Notes: a model not told the origin generated them from the sequence alone. A DNA stretch of 64,000 bases from Cyclina sinensis (GCA_012932295.1 JAAONU010000016.1:32716647-32780646), one strand, 5' to 3'; shown: positions 49,001 through 60,400, numbered from the stretch's first letter. Made by a program: numbers and translations.

Positions 49001-49730
49001 TGGAATTAAGGTTAAAGAGCTGCCTAATGTGATAATCGCCGAGGCAAAACCGATGGTCATTTTAAGACAGTTGTCTCATTTTGAGCTAAGTAACCAGAAT
49101 CAAAGTGCATATACATATGCCAAACAACTCCACAGTTATATAAACCGTTTTAGATAATAATAAAATATTGCTTGAAACATCATCAAAATAAACCGTGTTT
49201 AATAGAAAAAAGAACTAATGATACTATACAATGATTATTTGTGAGGTGATCTTTGAATGCCTAGCATATCATTTTAACGTTTACATGTTCAAAACTAAAC
49301 TTCCTATCAAGGGAATATGACAATACTCCTGGCAGTATCGCTGTAACGAAGTTTACAATTCTGTTACGAAAATTTCAAACGATGAAACTTGTTTCTCTTC
49401 TTAAAAGTTTTGAAATTTGAATAGCGTTTTATGACAATACTTCCCTTTCATATATTTTCATATTTTAGTGAATAATCATCTAATTTTAGAGTGAGACTTA
49501 ACACTTTGTAAGACAAGGAATTGAAAGAAAATTGCATATTTTATAAAGTACATGTTGCTTTCTTGATAAAAATTTTAAGAAGTTTTTTTAAAAGGATTGT
49601 TCAATGTTTTACCAAGAAGTATATCAAAATATAATTGCTTCTGGTTTTACATACTGTTAAACAAAAAATTGTTGTTATTGTTTTACACAAAAGTTTTTGA
49701 AATTCTATTTTGACAACAAAATGCTTTTCA
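46093..49730. other. Long unassigned intergenic stretch
   Basis: Contains an exact-length 82-bp tandem duplication (47118-47281), a poly-T-rich tract near 47938-47960, and a G/C palindrome (ATGGGGGGGTATACACCCCC, about 48496-48516). A relatively less AT-rich part (46300-47450) with AATAAA near 47873 could belong to an old retroelement or a non-coding transcript, but I cannot support either. Confidence 0.3.
47118..47281. repeat. 82-bp direct tandem duplication
   Basis: Two copies of GGTTTTATTATAAGTCCTTG...CGAGTCAGGTTTTGTA at 47118 and 47200, with only a few differences, so the duplication is recent. Confidence 0.9.
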
Positions 49731-50456
49731 AAAATGTTAGTGAAGTTGGCGGCCTATCGACCTAACCGTAGCGGCCTTGTGACCTAAAATATACATTGTT
49801 AATCACAATGAAAACAATATCTTTGAACGAAGTGTCAACAACCAACAACAGTAAAAGGGTTTCGGTATGTATTTTTGCTTTATTCAAAAAGGGGGATAAT
49901 TCAAGAAAAGAAGTATTTATTATCTGAAGGCTGCTAGCGACCAAGCAGCCTGGCGGCCTAACATATACATTGTGTATCACAATAAAAATAATATCTTTGA
50001 GTTAAATGTTAACAAACAACAACAGTTAAAGGGGTTTGGGTTGTATTTTTGAAAATTCAAAAACGGAGGTTTTGCATGAAAAGAAGTTTTTTCTTTCTTT
50101 CTGCTGCTAGAGGCCTAAGATTAACATAGTGTATCACAGTTAAAATGAGCTCAGAGCAAACAAACAACATAAACAATAGGGGTCTGGGTGTTTTGTTATT
50201 TTTTGAAATTCAAGAAAGGATTTTTTCGTGAAGAGAAATTTTTGCTATTGTTAGGCTGCTAGCGGCGGAATATGTTCATAGTCCATCTCAGTTAAAATAG
50301 TATTTCTGAGTCCATTTTAAACAAACAAACAAAAAACAAAAGGAGTTTGTGGTGTACTTTTCCAAAACTTTCTTTTAAAAAAAAAAGATATAATAGAAAT
50401 TTTAAAGACACCGTAGGCCGCTAGGTCAACAGGCCGCCAGCTTCACGAACATTTTT
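49731..50456. mobile_element. Non-autonomous TIR element with internal tandem repeats
   Basis: The left end AAAAATGTTAGTGAAGTTGG CGGCCTATCGACCTA is mirrored at the right end (TAGGTCAACAGGCCGCCAGC TTCACGAACATTTTT). Inside are four diverged units of about 180 bp, each with GGCTGCTAGCG-like, CATAGTGTATCACA-like and AACAACAACAGT-like segments. No transposase frame. Confidence 0.75.
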
Positions 50457-51560
50457 TCAGATAATACCAGGACAATATTTTTAAACATTTTCTCTCTTAA
50501 AAAATATCAGAGTGATTATTTACAACGGTACAGTCTACGATTAACAGTATATTCTATTGGCAGGAAACTGTCGCTCTAGATAAAAACAAGTTTGGTCATC
50601 AGCGGCTGGGGTAGAAAATACTCAGACAAAATACTCAGACAGAGACTTTTTGTCTCTTTGAATGTTGTTCTGTTATTATTTTGTCATTCTGCTATTCTGT
50701 AGGGGTGGTTCTGCTATTCTGCTGGAGTTGTTCTACTATACCGCTGTTCAACTGAAGTTTTTCTTCTTAGTTCATGTGTAGGTTGATAGACTAATTTCAC
50801 GAACAAAACTTTTGATCACCAGGAAAAAAAAACAAGTTGAAGTGCATAATCTCTATATTGCCATCTATTGACTTACTTATTTGTTTTAAATAACCTAGTT
50901 CGTATACCTCTTGATTTATCAGTGGATCCATCTGAGCCAGACCTTCACTATTTCGTTATTACAGCAACCAGAATTTTGATCAGAGAAAAAAAGTAGCATG
51001 CATAGTCTAAATATTACTATGTATTCGTATATCAGGTTTCATTTCATTCAGGACTCTGTGTGAAGTTAGCAGAATAGCTCTTAAGGAACATTAAAATGTA
51101 GAAATTCTGTAGTGTACTGTATTTTCTTGAGAGTTGTTTACAAAGAATTATTCCCACTCTCATTTTTTATCAGAGTACTCGATGTTTTTATTGGATGACT
51201 TGGCCATTGTTCAGCAGAGACGGTCACAATTATGATTAAATGCACCCTATTAGATATATGCCTAAATGACATGTCGAAAATATCTTTAGCAAATATTACA
51301 TGAATATATCAATATATTCAAAGTGAAATATTTTATTTTAATAATAATAAATTTTATTCAAATATTACATCAATATATCAATATTACATAATAGTAATAA
51401 TGATAATAATAAAAGTATACTTATGCATGTAAACAAAACTTTCCATTGCTACAAAATTTCGGTTGCTATGCTAAGTATCTCAGAATCTAAACGTATTTTT
51501 TTACATTAATAGTGTACACCTAACTAAAGGAAGTCATCATGATGAGGATAAAAAGTACCG
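50457..51560. other. AT-rich intergenic DNA
   Basis: Includes an inverted remnant of the AGCAGAATA minisatellite (50668-50755) and a TAA/ATT-rich patch at 51340-51415. No gene supported. Confidence 0.35.
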
Positions 51561-51563
51561 TAA

Positions 51564-51836
51564 TATATCTACTTTTAGATAGCATGTGTGACTATAAACA
51601 ATTTACGAGCTGGTTCTTGTATATGGTTTGAATAACTGGATACGCAAGTCTGGGGCATTAATGTATCAATATTTAAGTGGTATGATTTTGATTTGCGGTT
51701 CTAAAGACTTTTGGCTGTTTGACATATTTATCCGCCCACACTGGCGTATCCACATATTCGGATCATTTACAGGGATGATCTCGTAAACAGTCACACATGC
51801 TATCCGAAAGTAGAAATAGTTTTGAGTTCATTTCAG
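51564..51836. repeat. Inverted repeat, arms about 45 bp plus inner arms
   Basis: CTACTTTTAGATAGCATGTG TGACT at 51570 is mirrored by AGTCACACATGCTATCCGAA AGTAG at 51790. Inside, GGATACGCAAGTCTGGGG pairs with CCCACACTGGCGTATCC. Probably a small foldback element. Confidence 0.7.
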
Positions 51837-51851
51837 AAATACATAGAGGAT

Positions 51852-52008
51852 ATTTGTTTGTTTTTGTGAAAGATGGGAATTTATTTCATCTCGTGAACAC
51901 CATATGTTGATATTTTCACTAGTGGCGCAGCCACTCGTGAAAATATCACATATGGTGTTCACTCGATGAAATAAATTCTCATCTTCCACTAAAAAAACAA
52001 ACAAATTT
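51852..52008. repeat. Near-perfect 155-bp palindrome
   Basis: The arms 51852-51926 and 51931-52008 pair over TTTATTTCATC, GTGAACACCATATG and GATATTTTCAC, with the centre at AGTGGCGCAGCCACT. Only scattered mismatches. No coding content. Confidence 0.88.
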
Positions 52009-52009
52009 T

Positions 52010-53540
52010 CTTTTTATTTTATGCCAACACGTCAAAAATGGGTTTTTTATGATATTTTTAATCAGGGCCTTCAATAAATTCCCCATGGTTAGCCCCAAAT
52101 CAGTTAATGCGTACTTTGGTTACTCCGCACAAAAAAAGTGCAGACAATCTCCAATACATATGATAACTTTACTTCTGCTGAAATAAACTGAATACACTTT
52201 CATCAAATAACATTTATTTTTGTCTACACAGTTTATCAATATTTATTGAATTTTTGCCATACATACTTTAATTATAAAAGTGGATTAATACCGAGTTATA
52301 TTCAGTAAATTGAATTGAAAGTCGGCCATATTGGATATTGTCCATGTGAGTTATGTAAACAAATCAGACATTTTTAATAATTTATGGCGAATTTCATCAT
52401 TGTTCACAACTAGTTAGGCTCAGGAATTCAATATTATAATTGGATTTAACAAGGTAAATAAATTTCACTCGCTGTCACAGTCTGAAATACAGCGGATTCT
52501 CTTGTGGTGGGGAAATTCCTGAAGTTTCATCAAGCAGTAGTTCCGGCACAAACAGTGTATTATCACTTTTATCTCACTGATATTTCCCTATATTTCATTG
52601 GTAGGCATAAAATAAAACAGGTTTTTGTATACCAGTGAGTATACAAGTACAGTATTTGTGACCGTGACTAGAGTCGATACAGAATTTGATAATATAAAGA
52701 CTACATACTTAACAACTTTCATAGTGTATATATATTAATAAATGTATTTTATATCATGCACTGAAGCAACAAACATTGTAGTTCAATAAAAAGAAAAAAT
52801 TGTTTTTAAAAGAAAATTGCAAAAATTACAAACTCAATTGGTCGAAGTACAAAAACTACAAAATATAACGATTGATTAGCTGTAAAAATTTTACTTCTGT
52901 TGTAAATATATTTTTTAAATCTTCATAGATATAACTAACATCCTTATTCTGATTCAAGTATATTTTTTAATTATAACTTAAACGTGCGAACAAACATGGA
53001 AATATACTGTTCGGTCACATGGTAAGGAATTTAGCCTAATAAAGTATAGAATAAGAAATTGACAATGTATAGCGAGCCTTTTGGATGATCGTATGCATAA
53101 ATTATTCGAGTTGTCATAATTATTATAATTGTTTTTGCGTAAACAGTTGCTGTTTTTAATTATTTGCCTAAGGTTTCAAGGATAATTTGTACGTACATCC
53201 TGGCAACTTACATAAAATGATCATTAAGACGGCAGTAAAGATGGCACAGTAGAGTACATTGTCATAGGATCGCTTCCTATGTGTTATATTGTCTTTTGCA
53301 TATAGAACGCATAACGTTATTCTTGAAATAAAGTATTTCAGTTGTTAATCTTGTAGTGTTTTACTTTATTAAACCCAGGTTCTATGAAGGAACTTAAAGT
53401 CAAAGGGGCATAATTCAGATAAAATTTAAGAGATAAATCCCGGCCTTCATACGTGAACTGTTTAATCCTCTAAATTGTTTCCTGTGTCCCGCTATAATGT
53501 ACTAATAGCTCACTAATCTGTGACCTGTAATCTCTACAAC
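52010..53540. other. AT-rich intergenic DNA
   Basis: TTTTATTTTATGCC at 52015 is mirrored by GGCATAAAATAAAA near 52604, so 52015-52620 may be one further inverted element around the AT-rich DNA. No gene supported. Confidence 0.35.
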
Positions 53541-53545
53541 TCCTT

Positions 53546-53914
53546 TATTGTGTAATGAAATGCATCGTTGCATTCTCCATCGCTTCTCAAACCGGTTACT
53601 TACACACCATGTAGTTAGAATGAAACAATATCATATGTTTCATATATTTAGGTTTTCAGGTAAGTAGCCTAAAGTATTCATTATTTTTTACCCAAAGACT
53701 TATTATAGGTTTCCGTAGCTAATTTTAATGAGCTTTCAGTAGAATGGTTATAGTATATTTTGTCATTCTTCATTTATCATTTGAATACATGTAATTTTCG
53801 GTATTGTGTAATATAATGCATCGTTGCATTCGCCATCGCTTCTCAATGCGGTTACAACACGTCATGTAGGAAGAATAAAACAATATTATGTTTTTGATGT
53901 ATTTTGGTTTTCAG
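53546..53914. repeat. 114-bp direct repeat pair
   Basis: Copies at 53546-53659 and 53802-53914 share TATTGTGTAAT, ATGCATCGTTGCATT, CCATCGCTTCTCAA and a TTTTCAG end. Copy 1 is followed directly by GTAAGT; copy 2 is not. Confidence 0.85.
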
Positions 53915-54029
53915 ACCTGAACACAGATCGAAAGGACCCAATGTCCGTCTATGATAAATGTGTTGCCACGTTAATGGCTGTGACGTGAGAACCATTTAAT
54001 AACAATTGTTTTACCGGCCGAAGCTAGCC

Positions 54030-54200
54030 ATGAAACACCCGAATGTGCTTATGTTATTCGTTATATTCCAAGTCCTATATGCAAGTTTAATAGTACAAAA
54101 GCGTCTCAGTAAAATGACAAAAGTTCCAAAACAAAAGAATACATATGTTTATTTCGTTTCCGATTCTGCGACTTTATTTTCATATCTTATTTTATCATGA
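54030..54200 (+). CDS. Possible small secreted or membrane peptide
   Basis: A 56-residue frame whose first 21 residues (MKHPNVLMLFVIFQVLYASL then I) look like a signal peptide or anchor, followed by a basic stretch (QKRLSKMTKVPKQK) and a Tyr/Phe/Ser tail. The ATG is 2 nt after GAAGCTAG, a possible acceptor, which echoes the plan of other small genes here. AATAAA is near 54302. No family recognised, and composition is not strongly Tyr-rich, so this may be chance. Confidence 0.28.
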   Translation: MKHPNVLMLFVIFQVLYASLIVQKRLSKMTKVPKQKNTYVYFVSDSATLFSYLILS

Positions 54201-54566
54201 TGGTCGAGAAACTGATTAGAATAACGAAGATATCAGAAAGAAAAAAATCTGTTCTGTTTAGTTCTGTTTTGTTAGTAAAACGCTAATTAAATGCTACGAT
54301 GAATAAAGAGACAGTATGTCTTTAAAGATAAAGCGATTTCGTTAATGTTTCATTTCCATTTATTTAAGCAAGATCCAATCAAATGAAGTCGATGAAATTT
54401 GACTTGAAATCTGCCAAATGTTTTCTGCTTTCCATCTGAAAATGGAAAAAAATGATTTTCACAAAACAGAGACATGTAAATATGTTTCTTAATGTATCAG
54501 CAGATTTATAGACGGGTACAGAATTAGTGTGCCATTATGCACTGGTAAATGAATCTTTGTTAAGTA

Positions 54567-56119
54567 CACTCAACAAAATAAATTAAGGGTCAAGGTCTTA
54601 TGACAGCTGTTCCTAAACACATACCTTTTTTACTTGCTGAAGTTTATATTATAACAAAAAAAATCATTATATCTGTGACCAATTTAAACTAAAAGTAATA
54701 TGTGTTTCACAAACACAGTAGCATGATTAATCCTCAAAGACAACCCCTATCAGTTTTAAAGTGTTTGAGACTTGGTGGGTGGGGTAAACACAATGGCTTA
54801 TGATAAGAGATATGGAAACCAGTTAAATTTTAGAAACGGGTATGACTTCCTCGTGCTCGGATAACGTCTTTGATGTCCCTTTGTGATATGAGACCCCATT
54901 CCTCAGTAAGGGCAGCAGCCAGCTCATTTCTGGTTGACGGCTGACGTTGTCGTGCGGAAACACGCCGCTGCAGCATGTCCCAGGCATGTTCTATTGGGTT
55001 CATGCCTGGAGAACTAGCTGGCCATTCCATACGTTCAACACATTGGTCGTCAAGGTACTGATTGACGATTCTCGCACGGTGATCTGTAGCATTGTCGTCT
55101 ATCAACACGAATTCCCGGCCATTGCACCAGCATATGGAATGACGTGAGGTCGGAGAATCTCGTCAATATAACGTCTAGCAGTAACTGTGCCGTAAACAAA
55201 CACGTGAAGGTCTGTCGCCCGTCGTAAGAAATGTCCGCCCAAACAATAACAGAGCCACTGCCAAACTTGTCATGTTCGAATATGCATCTCTCGCTGAAGC
55301 GCTCATTACGCTGACGCCATACACGCCGATGTCCCTCATGGAAGTCCAGGCAAAATTTGGACTCGTCGGTGAATATCTCATTACGAAAGTGCCTCAGTTG
55401 CCAATTAACGTGATCTCTGGCTAACTCCAGACGGGCCGCATGGTGTCTTGGTGTTAAAGGAGGACGTACCACAGGACGGCGAGCACGTAAATTAGCGTCG
55501 TGGAGTCTGTTGCGATATGTTTGTGCCGAGATTCGAACACCAGAAACAGTTTGGAAGTCCCTATTTAGAGCAACAGCCGAGTCAAACCTATGTCGTTTTG
55601 CCAGGACAACGATGGCACGGTCTTCCCGAGCAGATGTTGACCTTGGACGTCCACTCTGAAGACGGCGCCTGTGTCCAAGTACTTTTGCCAAAGTCATTGG
55701 ATTACACTTTGTCTAACACCATGCTCATAGGCCACCTCGCGCTGCGTTTGCCCAGCCAGCAGATGACCGACTGCTCTGGCTGCCTCAGCCACCGACATGT
55801 GTCTTCTAGGCATCACAGATTCTTCACACTAATCAGTTCTATAGTGTAACAGATAATTCGAATCAAAAATTCAAATAAAAACCTGCTCATGTCACGTTGA
55901 CCTTATTCTACACATTTGATTTTCACTTGATTTTGAGGGGTGGGTGTGTTTGCATGGACCTGCACGGGATAACTGAGCTGTTACGGGCAGATAAACACAT
56001 ATATACACAAGTGCTGGTGTGTCTAAAGCAAAACACAATTTAACTTTTACATGATCATTTTTGCATTTAAAAAAAATCTATGAACCTAAGTCTTTATCCT
56101 TAATTTATTTTGTTGAGTG
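54567..56119 (-). mobile_element. Tc1-like DNA transposon, decayed
   Basis: The terminal inverted repeats begin CACTCAACAAAATAAATTAA GG at both ends (54567 and, reversed, 56119), identical over 22 bases and similar for about 40. TA flanks the left end; the right flank reads CA, presumably mutated from the expected TA. Length of about 1.55 kb is normal for the Tc1 family. The transposase is on the minus strand and broken. Confidence 0.9.
54830..55813 (-). pseudogene. Tc1-like transposase (DD34E), broken
   Basis: ATG at 55813 begins an N-terminal helix-turn-helix region (MSVAEAARAVGHLLAGQTQR), interrupted by TGA near 55697 (probably CGA before CpG decay) and a frameshift near 55655, before GRPRSTSAREDRAI. 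The catalytic region has IFTDESKF (first Asp), IDDNATDH (second Asp) and SPGMNPIEHAWDML (Glu). Counting gives 34 residues between the second Asp and the Glu, hence DD34E. A further frameshift lies near 55105, between NS and VLIDDNAT. When intact this enzyme cuts and pastes the element at TA sites. Confidence 0.9.
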
Positions 56120-56424
56120 CATTAGATTTCGCGTATATTTATACTGAATCTTTATGACGGAAGGTACGATTTAAGTGTGAATGGTATATTCGAGTAGAAT
56201 ACTTAAAACACTTTAAAAAAGGCAAAAATGAAAAGAGTTAACCTAATGAAATGTGCAATAACATCCATATTGTTCAGAAATTGCTGAATGCACTGCAGTT
56301 AAATATGGTAAGTATCTTATGAGGTAAGTGTTAATATAGTTCTATCTCTTTTCTGCATTTCAAAAATCAGTCGTTTAAATATTACGATTATAACCCAGAA
56401 GTACGACATTTTGAACAATCTTAC

Positions 56425-56670
56425 CTAGAGGAAATGATGATGGTGGCGATAAATTCCAAACAAATGTCTGTGATACACAGGGCCATAGTACGGGTAGAAT
56501 GGGGGATAGCCATATGCACCGTGCCTGTGGAAGCCTGGATATCGGGTGTAGCCGTACAGTCCAGACAAGCCCGGAAAAGCGAAATTGGAATTGTCCTGGG
56601 CGTCAGATGGTGCTAAAGTGCACATGAAAAGTGCCAACACCAGAAAAAAGGCAATGGTTTGGAGCTTCAT
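56425..56670 (-). CDS. Small secreted Gly/Tyr/His-rich protein
   Basis: ATG at 56670 gives 81 residues. Residues 1-24 are a signal peptide (MKLQTIAFFLVLALFMCTLA then PSDA), with mature Gln25. The chain then runs through Phe/Gly/Leu (FAFPGLSGLYGYTRYPG) to a Tyr/Pro/His region (GYPPFYPYYGPVYHRH) and ends in a histidine cluster (RHHHHFL). There is no Cys after the signal. The acceptor AAATTTTAG is 7 nt before the ATG; the leader exon ends at 57271 (CCTAAG/GTAAGC) with a TATA box about 50 bp upstream, so the intron is 593 bp. The TAG stop directly abuts GTAAGA, another good donor, hinting at a 3' UTR intron. A metal-binding extracellular matrix role is plausible from the His cluster but is inference. 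Confidence 0.88.
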   Translation of the reverse strand: MKLQTIAFFLVLALFMCTLAPSDAQDNSNFAFPGLSGLYGYTRYPGFHRHGAYGYPPFYPYYGPVYHRHLFGIYRHHHHFL

Positions 56671-57270
56671 CTTTGTTCTAAAATTTCACATGAAAAGTGC
56701 ATGCTTCAGCTTTCATGGCTGAATTTTCCCACTAAAATTTAGTCTGGTAATATAAAACGAGATCTTGAAGACTTTTAATTTAGATAAACAGTAAAAATAA
56801 CTATTCCTAGGTCATTCTGACATAAATGTTTCACGTGTTATTTCCCTTTAAACTAACTGGACCACATAAGTGTTTTTGTGTCTAGATGAAGTATTGTTAA
56901 ATGTAAAGTACACGTTCACTACTTTTTGAAGTTGTCTGTTCGCAAAAAAAATATGAAAAAAAGCTTCATACAATTGTCATAAAATGAAGGAGCGTCCTTC
57001 AGTTTTATTTTCATCCCTCCATTACAGTTATAATGCATTTTTTAAGTATTTTATATTTTAACAAGACACAGCTTGCCACATACAAAGAAACTTACTGAAA
57101 GGTCCACTATTAGTCCTGTGCTTATAGTAAATCTCACAAAGAACTTATCGCATTTCAGTCTATTTTGTTGTTGTTTTCAATTCTATAGTGTCCCTTAAAG
57201 TTGAAAAAAGGATTATAAATCAAAAGTTGAGCTTTTACTAAAGTCTAAATTATTTTAACAGAAAGCTTAC

Positions 57271-57295
57271 CTTAGGTCTGTGTTTTAACTCTGTG
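57271..57295 (-). other. Non-coding leader exon of the 56425 gene
   Basis: Predicted from the TATA box at 57317-57324 and the donor CCTAAG/GTAAGC. It has no ATG. The transcription start is placed about 30 bp after the TATA box and is approximate. Confidence 0.55.
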
Positions 57296-57316
57296 AGGAA
57301 AAGGGCCGTTGCTTCG

Positions 57317-57324
57317 TTTATATA
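57317..57324 (-). promoter_or_regulatory. TATA box of the 56425 gene
   Basis: CATATATATAAACGAAGC on the minus strand contains TATATAAA, properly spaced from the leader exon and donor. Confidence 0.65.
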
Positions 57325-57874
57325 TATGAAAGGGGAATCGTTCATACGTTAAGAAAAAAAGAAATATATAATCACGAATGAAAACAAAATGATTGATCAT
57401 ACTCGTGAAATCCAAAAAATACTAATCTGTTTTATGCGCATCGGAGCGGACAAGGCTGGAAGACATTGGAATTAAATATAACATAAACCAAGAAACAAAT
57501 TGAAGAATACTGTATATTTTTGTTTGTTTATTATTATTATTTTTTGTCTTGTCTTGTTTGAAACCAATTTTCTGACAGTGGAATCAGTGATCGCCATCGT
57601 GTTTGCGACCGTGATCGCCACCGTGTTCGTGACATTTAACCGACTAAGTCTTTCTTCATAACTGAAGAGCCTGTGGTGAAATTTTTATATATGTTGGAGA
57701 CAGTACATCTACATTGATTCAGAGTCATATCTTAACCAGACAATTCCATTGTTCAAGTCTTTCTTGAATGATCGTGTTGTTTCTATTTTTGTTTAGCTAA
57801 ATGTTTTCTTTTTGATTTTGTATTTTGGATCAATATTACAGCATGAAAATAACAACAAAGTCATCTGTTTCTAT

Positions 57875-58157
57875 CTGTTTGAATTTATTTATCGTCGGTA
57901 TCGGTTGCCGATATGACCGACGCCCCTTGCAGAGGTTAGTTATTTTAGGTTGAGGGGGATTGTGCAAGATACAGAAAGCATCCCATTCCAGATACACCTC
58001 GGGTTCTTTTCCATGCCCATTGTATATCACTAATAACTCGGTTTAACATCTCATCCGCAAGGCAAATAGTAGTGTTAGTGGTGAGTGGAGGATCGAACTC
58101 GCGACCCCTGTATTACCATACTAATGTGTTACTACTTGACCACTAATCCGATCCTAT
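57875..58157 (-). mobile_element. tRNA-derived SINE, minus strand
   Basis: On the minus strand the head has an A-box-like TGGTCAAGTAGT (58141-58130) and a B box GAGTTCGATCC (58100-58090). The body continues through GTTAAACCGAGTTATTAG and ends near CGACGATAAATAAATTCAAA. It is a different SINE family from the copies at 41564 and 42020. Confidence 0.65.
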
Positions 58158-58159
58158 AA

Positions 58160-60400
58160 CAAACTTGAGATGCTAAAAAGATATTCTAATCTTTGAAATT
58201 ATGGCTAATCGTATTTGCACAACTTGCCATAACTTTTTTAAGTTTTAAGAACCATAATAATTTGTTGTTTTGTTGATAACAATTCATTTATCTCGTCTTA
58301 CATGATCAAAGGCTGCTTCCGTTTATTGTCCTTCAAAATTAACTCAAACTCTCAATCAGCGGTGAATGTTTTATACAGCAGGTTAATTTGTAAACAACTT
58401 GTGAACAAAAATAGTTGACTGTTTCTACGAAATTCTTGATTTTTCTGTCGTTTAGAGGAAAAACTGTTAATCAGCCGATTCAGACTGTATTACGGTGTTT
58501 AAATTCTGCGTCAAAATGAAAATGATAAATCCGTCATCGGCGACTGCCAGTGTGAACCCTGCTTCTCTGAGGTTTCAATTTCGACCCAAATTCATTTTGG
58601 TGAGGGATTGTTGTTACTGCTGCTGTTTTCATCCCAATTTTAAATGGCTCTTAGGTTTGACCCGTACTGTAACAGTTGGATATTCAAATGGGCGTGGAAT
58701 GTTAAACCATTGATGGAAAACCATTTCTGCTGATTTCAGTTATGTTCATGTCTAATCTTTTGAAATTGAACGGTAATTTAAAATATAGCATACAAGCCTT
58801 CTGACGGTGTGTGCTTACACAACCTAAGTTCTACATCGTCTAGTTGTTATAACAGATGCTGAAGTGCAAATGACAGATCGTTGAATCCAAATGTCCTGAA
58901 GAGCTGTTCTTGCGTCATGGTGTGATATTATTTCGTAAGGTGGGATCGTTATATCGTCTAGTAGTTTCGACAAACGGTGATGTGCACGGGATTCACCATA
59001 TATTGGAACTACTCAACGATATGTCAATTCCACTTCACGAAATAATAATTTCACATCACGAAGTAAGTAAAGCATTTCCGACATTTGAAAACCAGATCAC
59101 GATATGTCAATTGCACTTCACCATCTGTTTGACATGCGACTTTTTAATTTGAGTTTTGCGAGGATAAAGATGGTGCATGCGAAAATTTAAATGTTAAGTT
59201 TCGCCTGTATTTCCTCGCGTGGTTTTTAATTCTTGCTGCTATATAATTTCACCTAAAAGTGCGAGACTAGTGATTTCTTAAAATCTCTCCTGTCAAACAG
59301 GCTATATTTTAAGTGGCCCGAACGGGATTCCGTAAAAACTCGGCTTGTAACACTTATCTGTTAATGCTAGGTGTCACGTGAATTTTACGTATATTTGAAG
59401 CTTACACCTTCATAAAGCCATCATAAAACCTGTCTGTACCATAACCATAACCGAATTTTCAGATTTTAATGTTGAGAGTGTGACTTGAATCAGATATGTT
59501 GTTTTGGAGGAGATAATCTAACACTGGATCAACTCACTTGGTCCTGCAGTACTGTATGTATTGCAACAGTGGCCATTTCCAAAATTCAAAGTCATTTAAC
59601 CTAAAAGATTTCCAATGGAATGTTTCCAGCAGAAACGATGGGTATTACATACCTATCAATGTAATTTGACAGAATATTTTGTATTCATCCTTTAAGCTGA
59701 CAGTACACGCTCGACTTATGTATAATCTGGTCAACTTAATCTGCCCCTGTATTGGTTGCCCGTTGTCCCTTAACTGCACACAACCAGGCTAACCTCGCCG
59801 TTAGCTTTGCTTTCCACTCAATATACCGCAGAGTCTCACATCTTGTTGTTGTCGTGTTTTTCTTTTATTTAAAACTGCGCTAAAATATGCGTTATGAAGT
59901 ATATTTTTAGAGTTTCTTCCAAAATAATGTAAATATAATTTAATGTATTTTTGTTTTGTCGATACACTATCTTTTTTAATAGAGGCTCGTCCATAATTTT
60001 CAAGTTGTATTTAATTGCTGTAATTATAAATTTTAATGAAGAATGATTGACTGGGAAACACAAATGTTTGCGAAAACAAAGCATGAAACGAATTATGAAA
60101 GTCAAAACCAAGACAAAAAAGCTTTGAAATCGGCTTGATTTGCATAAAGTCGTCTATAAAACAAAACCCTCTCAAATTCGTTTAAGTTCCTAGGTCGGTT
60201 TTCAACATGTTAGTTAAAATTCGTTTAAACTTAGAATTTCCTTTTAACAGAATTTTCTGATTTAAGGTAAATAAATGGAATGTCCTTGCAGTAAAATTAA
60301 CTAACAAAGAAAGAACAATGACACGATAACTTAATGGACTCACAAAGACACGTATTCATGCAGAACTTTTGATAACATGTAACTTGACTATAACTGTATT
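58160..60400. other. Intergenic DNA
   Basis: No convincing exon. Short repeats such as CACTTCACGAAATAATAATTTCACATCACG (59030-59060) are local palindromes. Confidence 0.35.
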
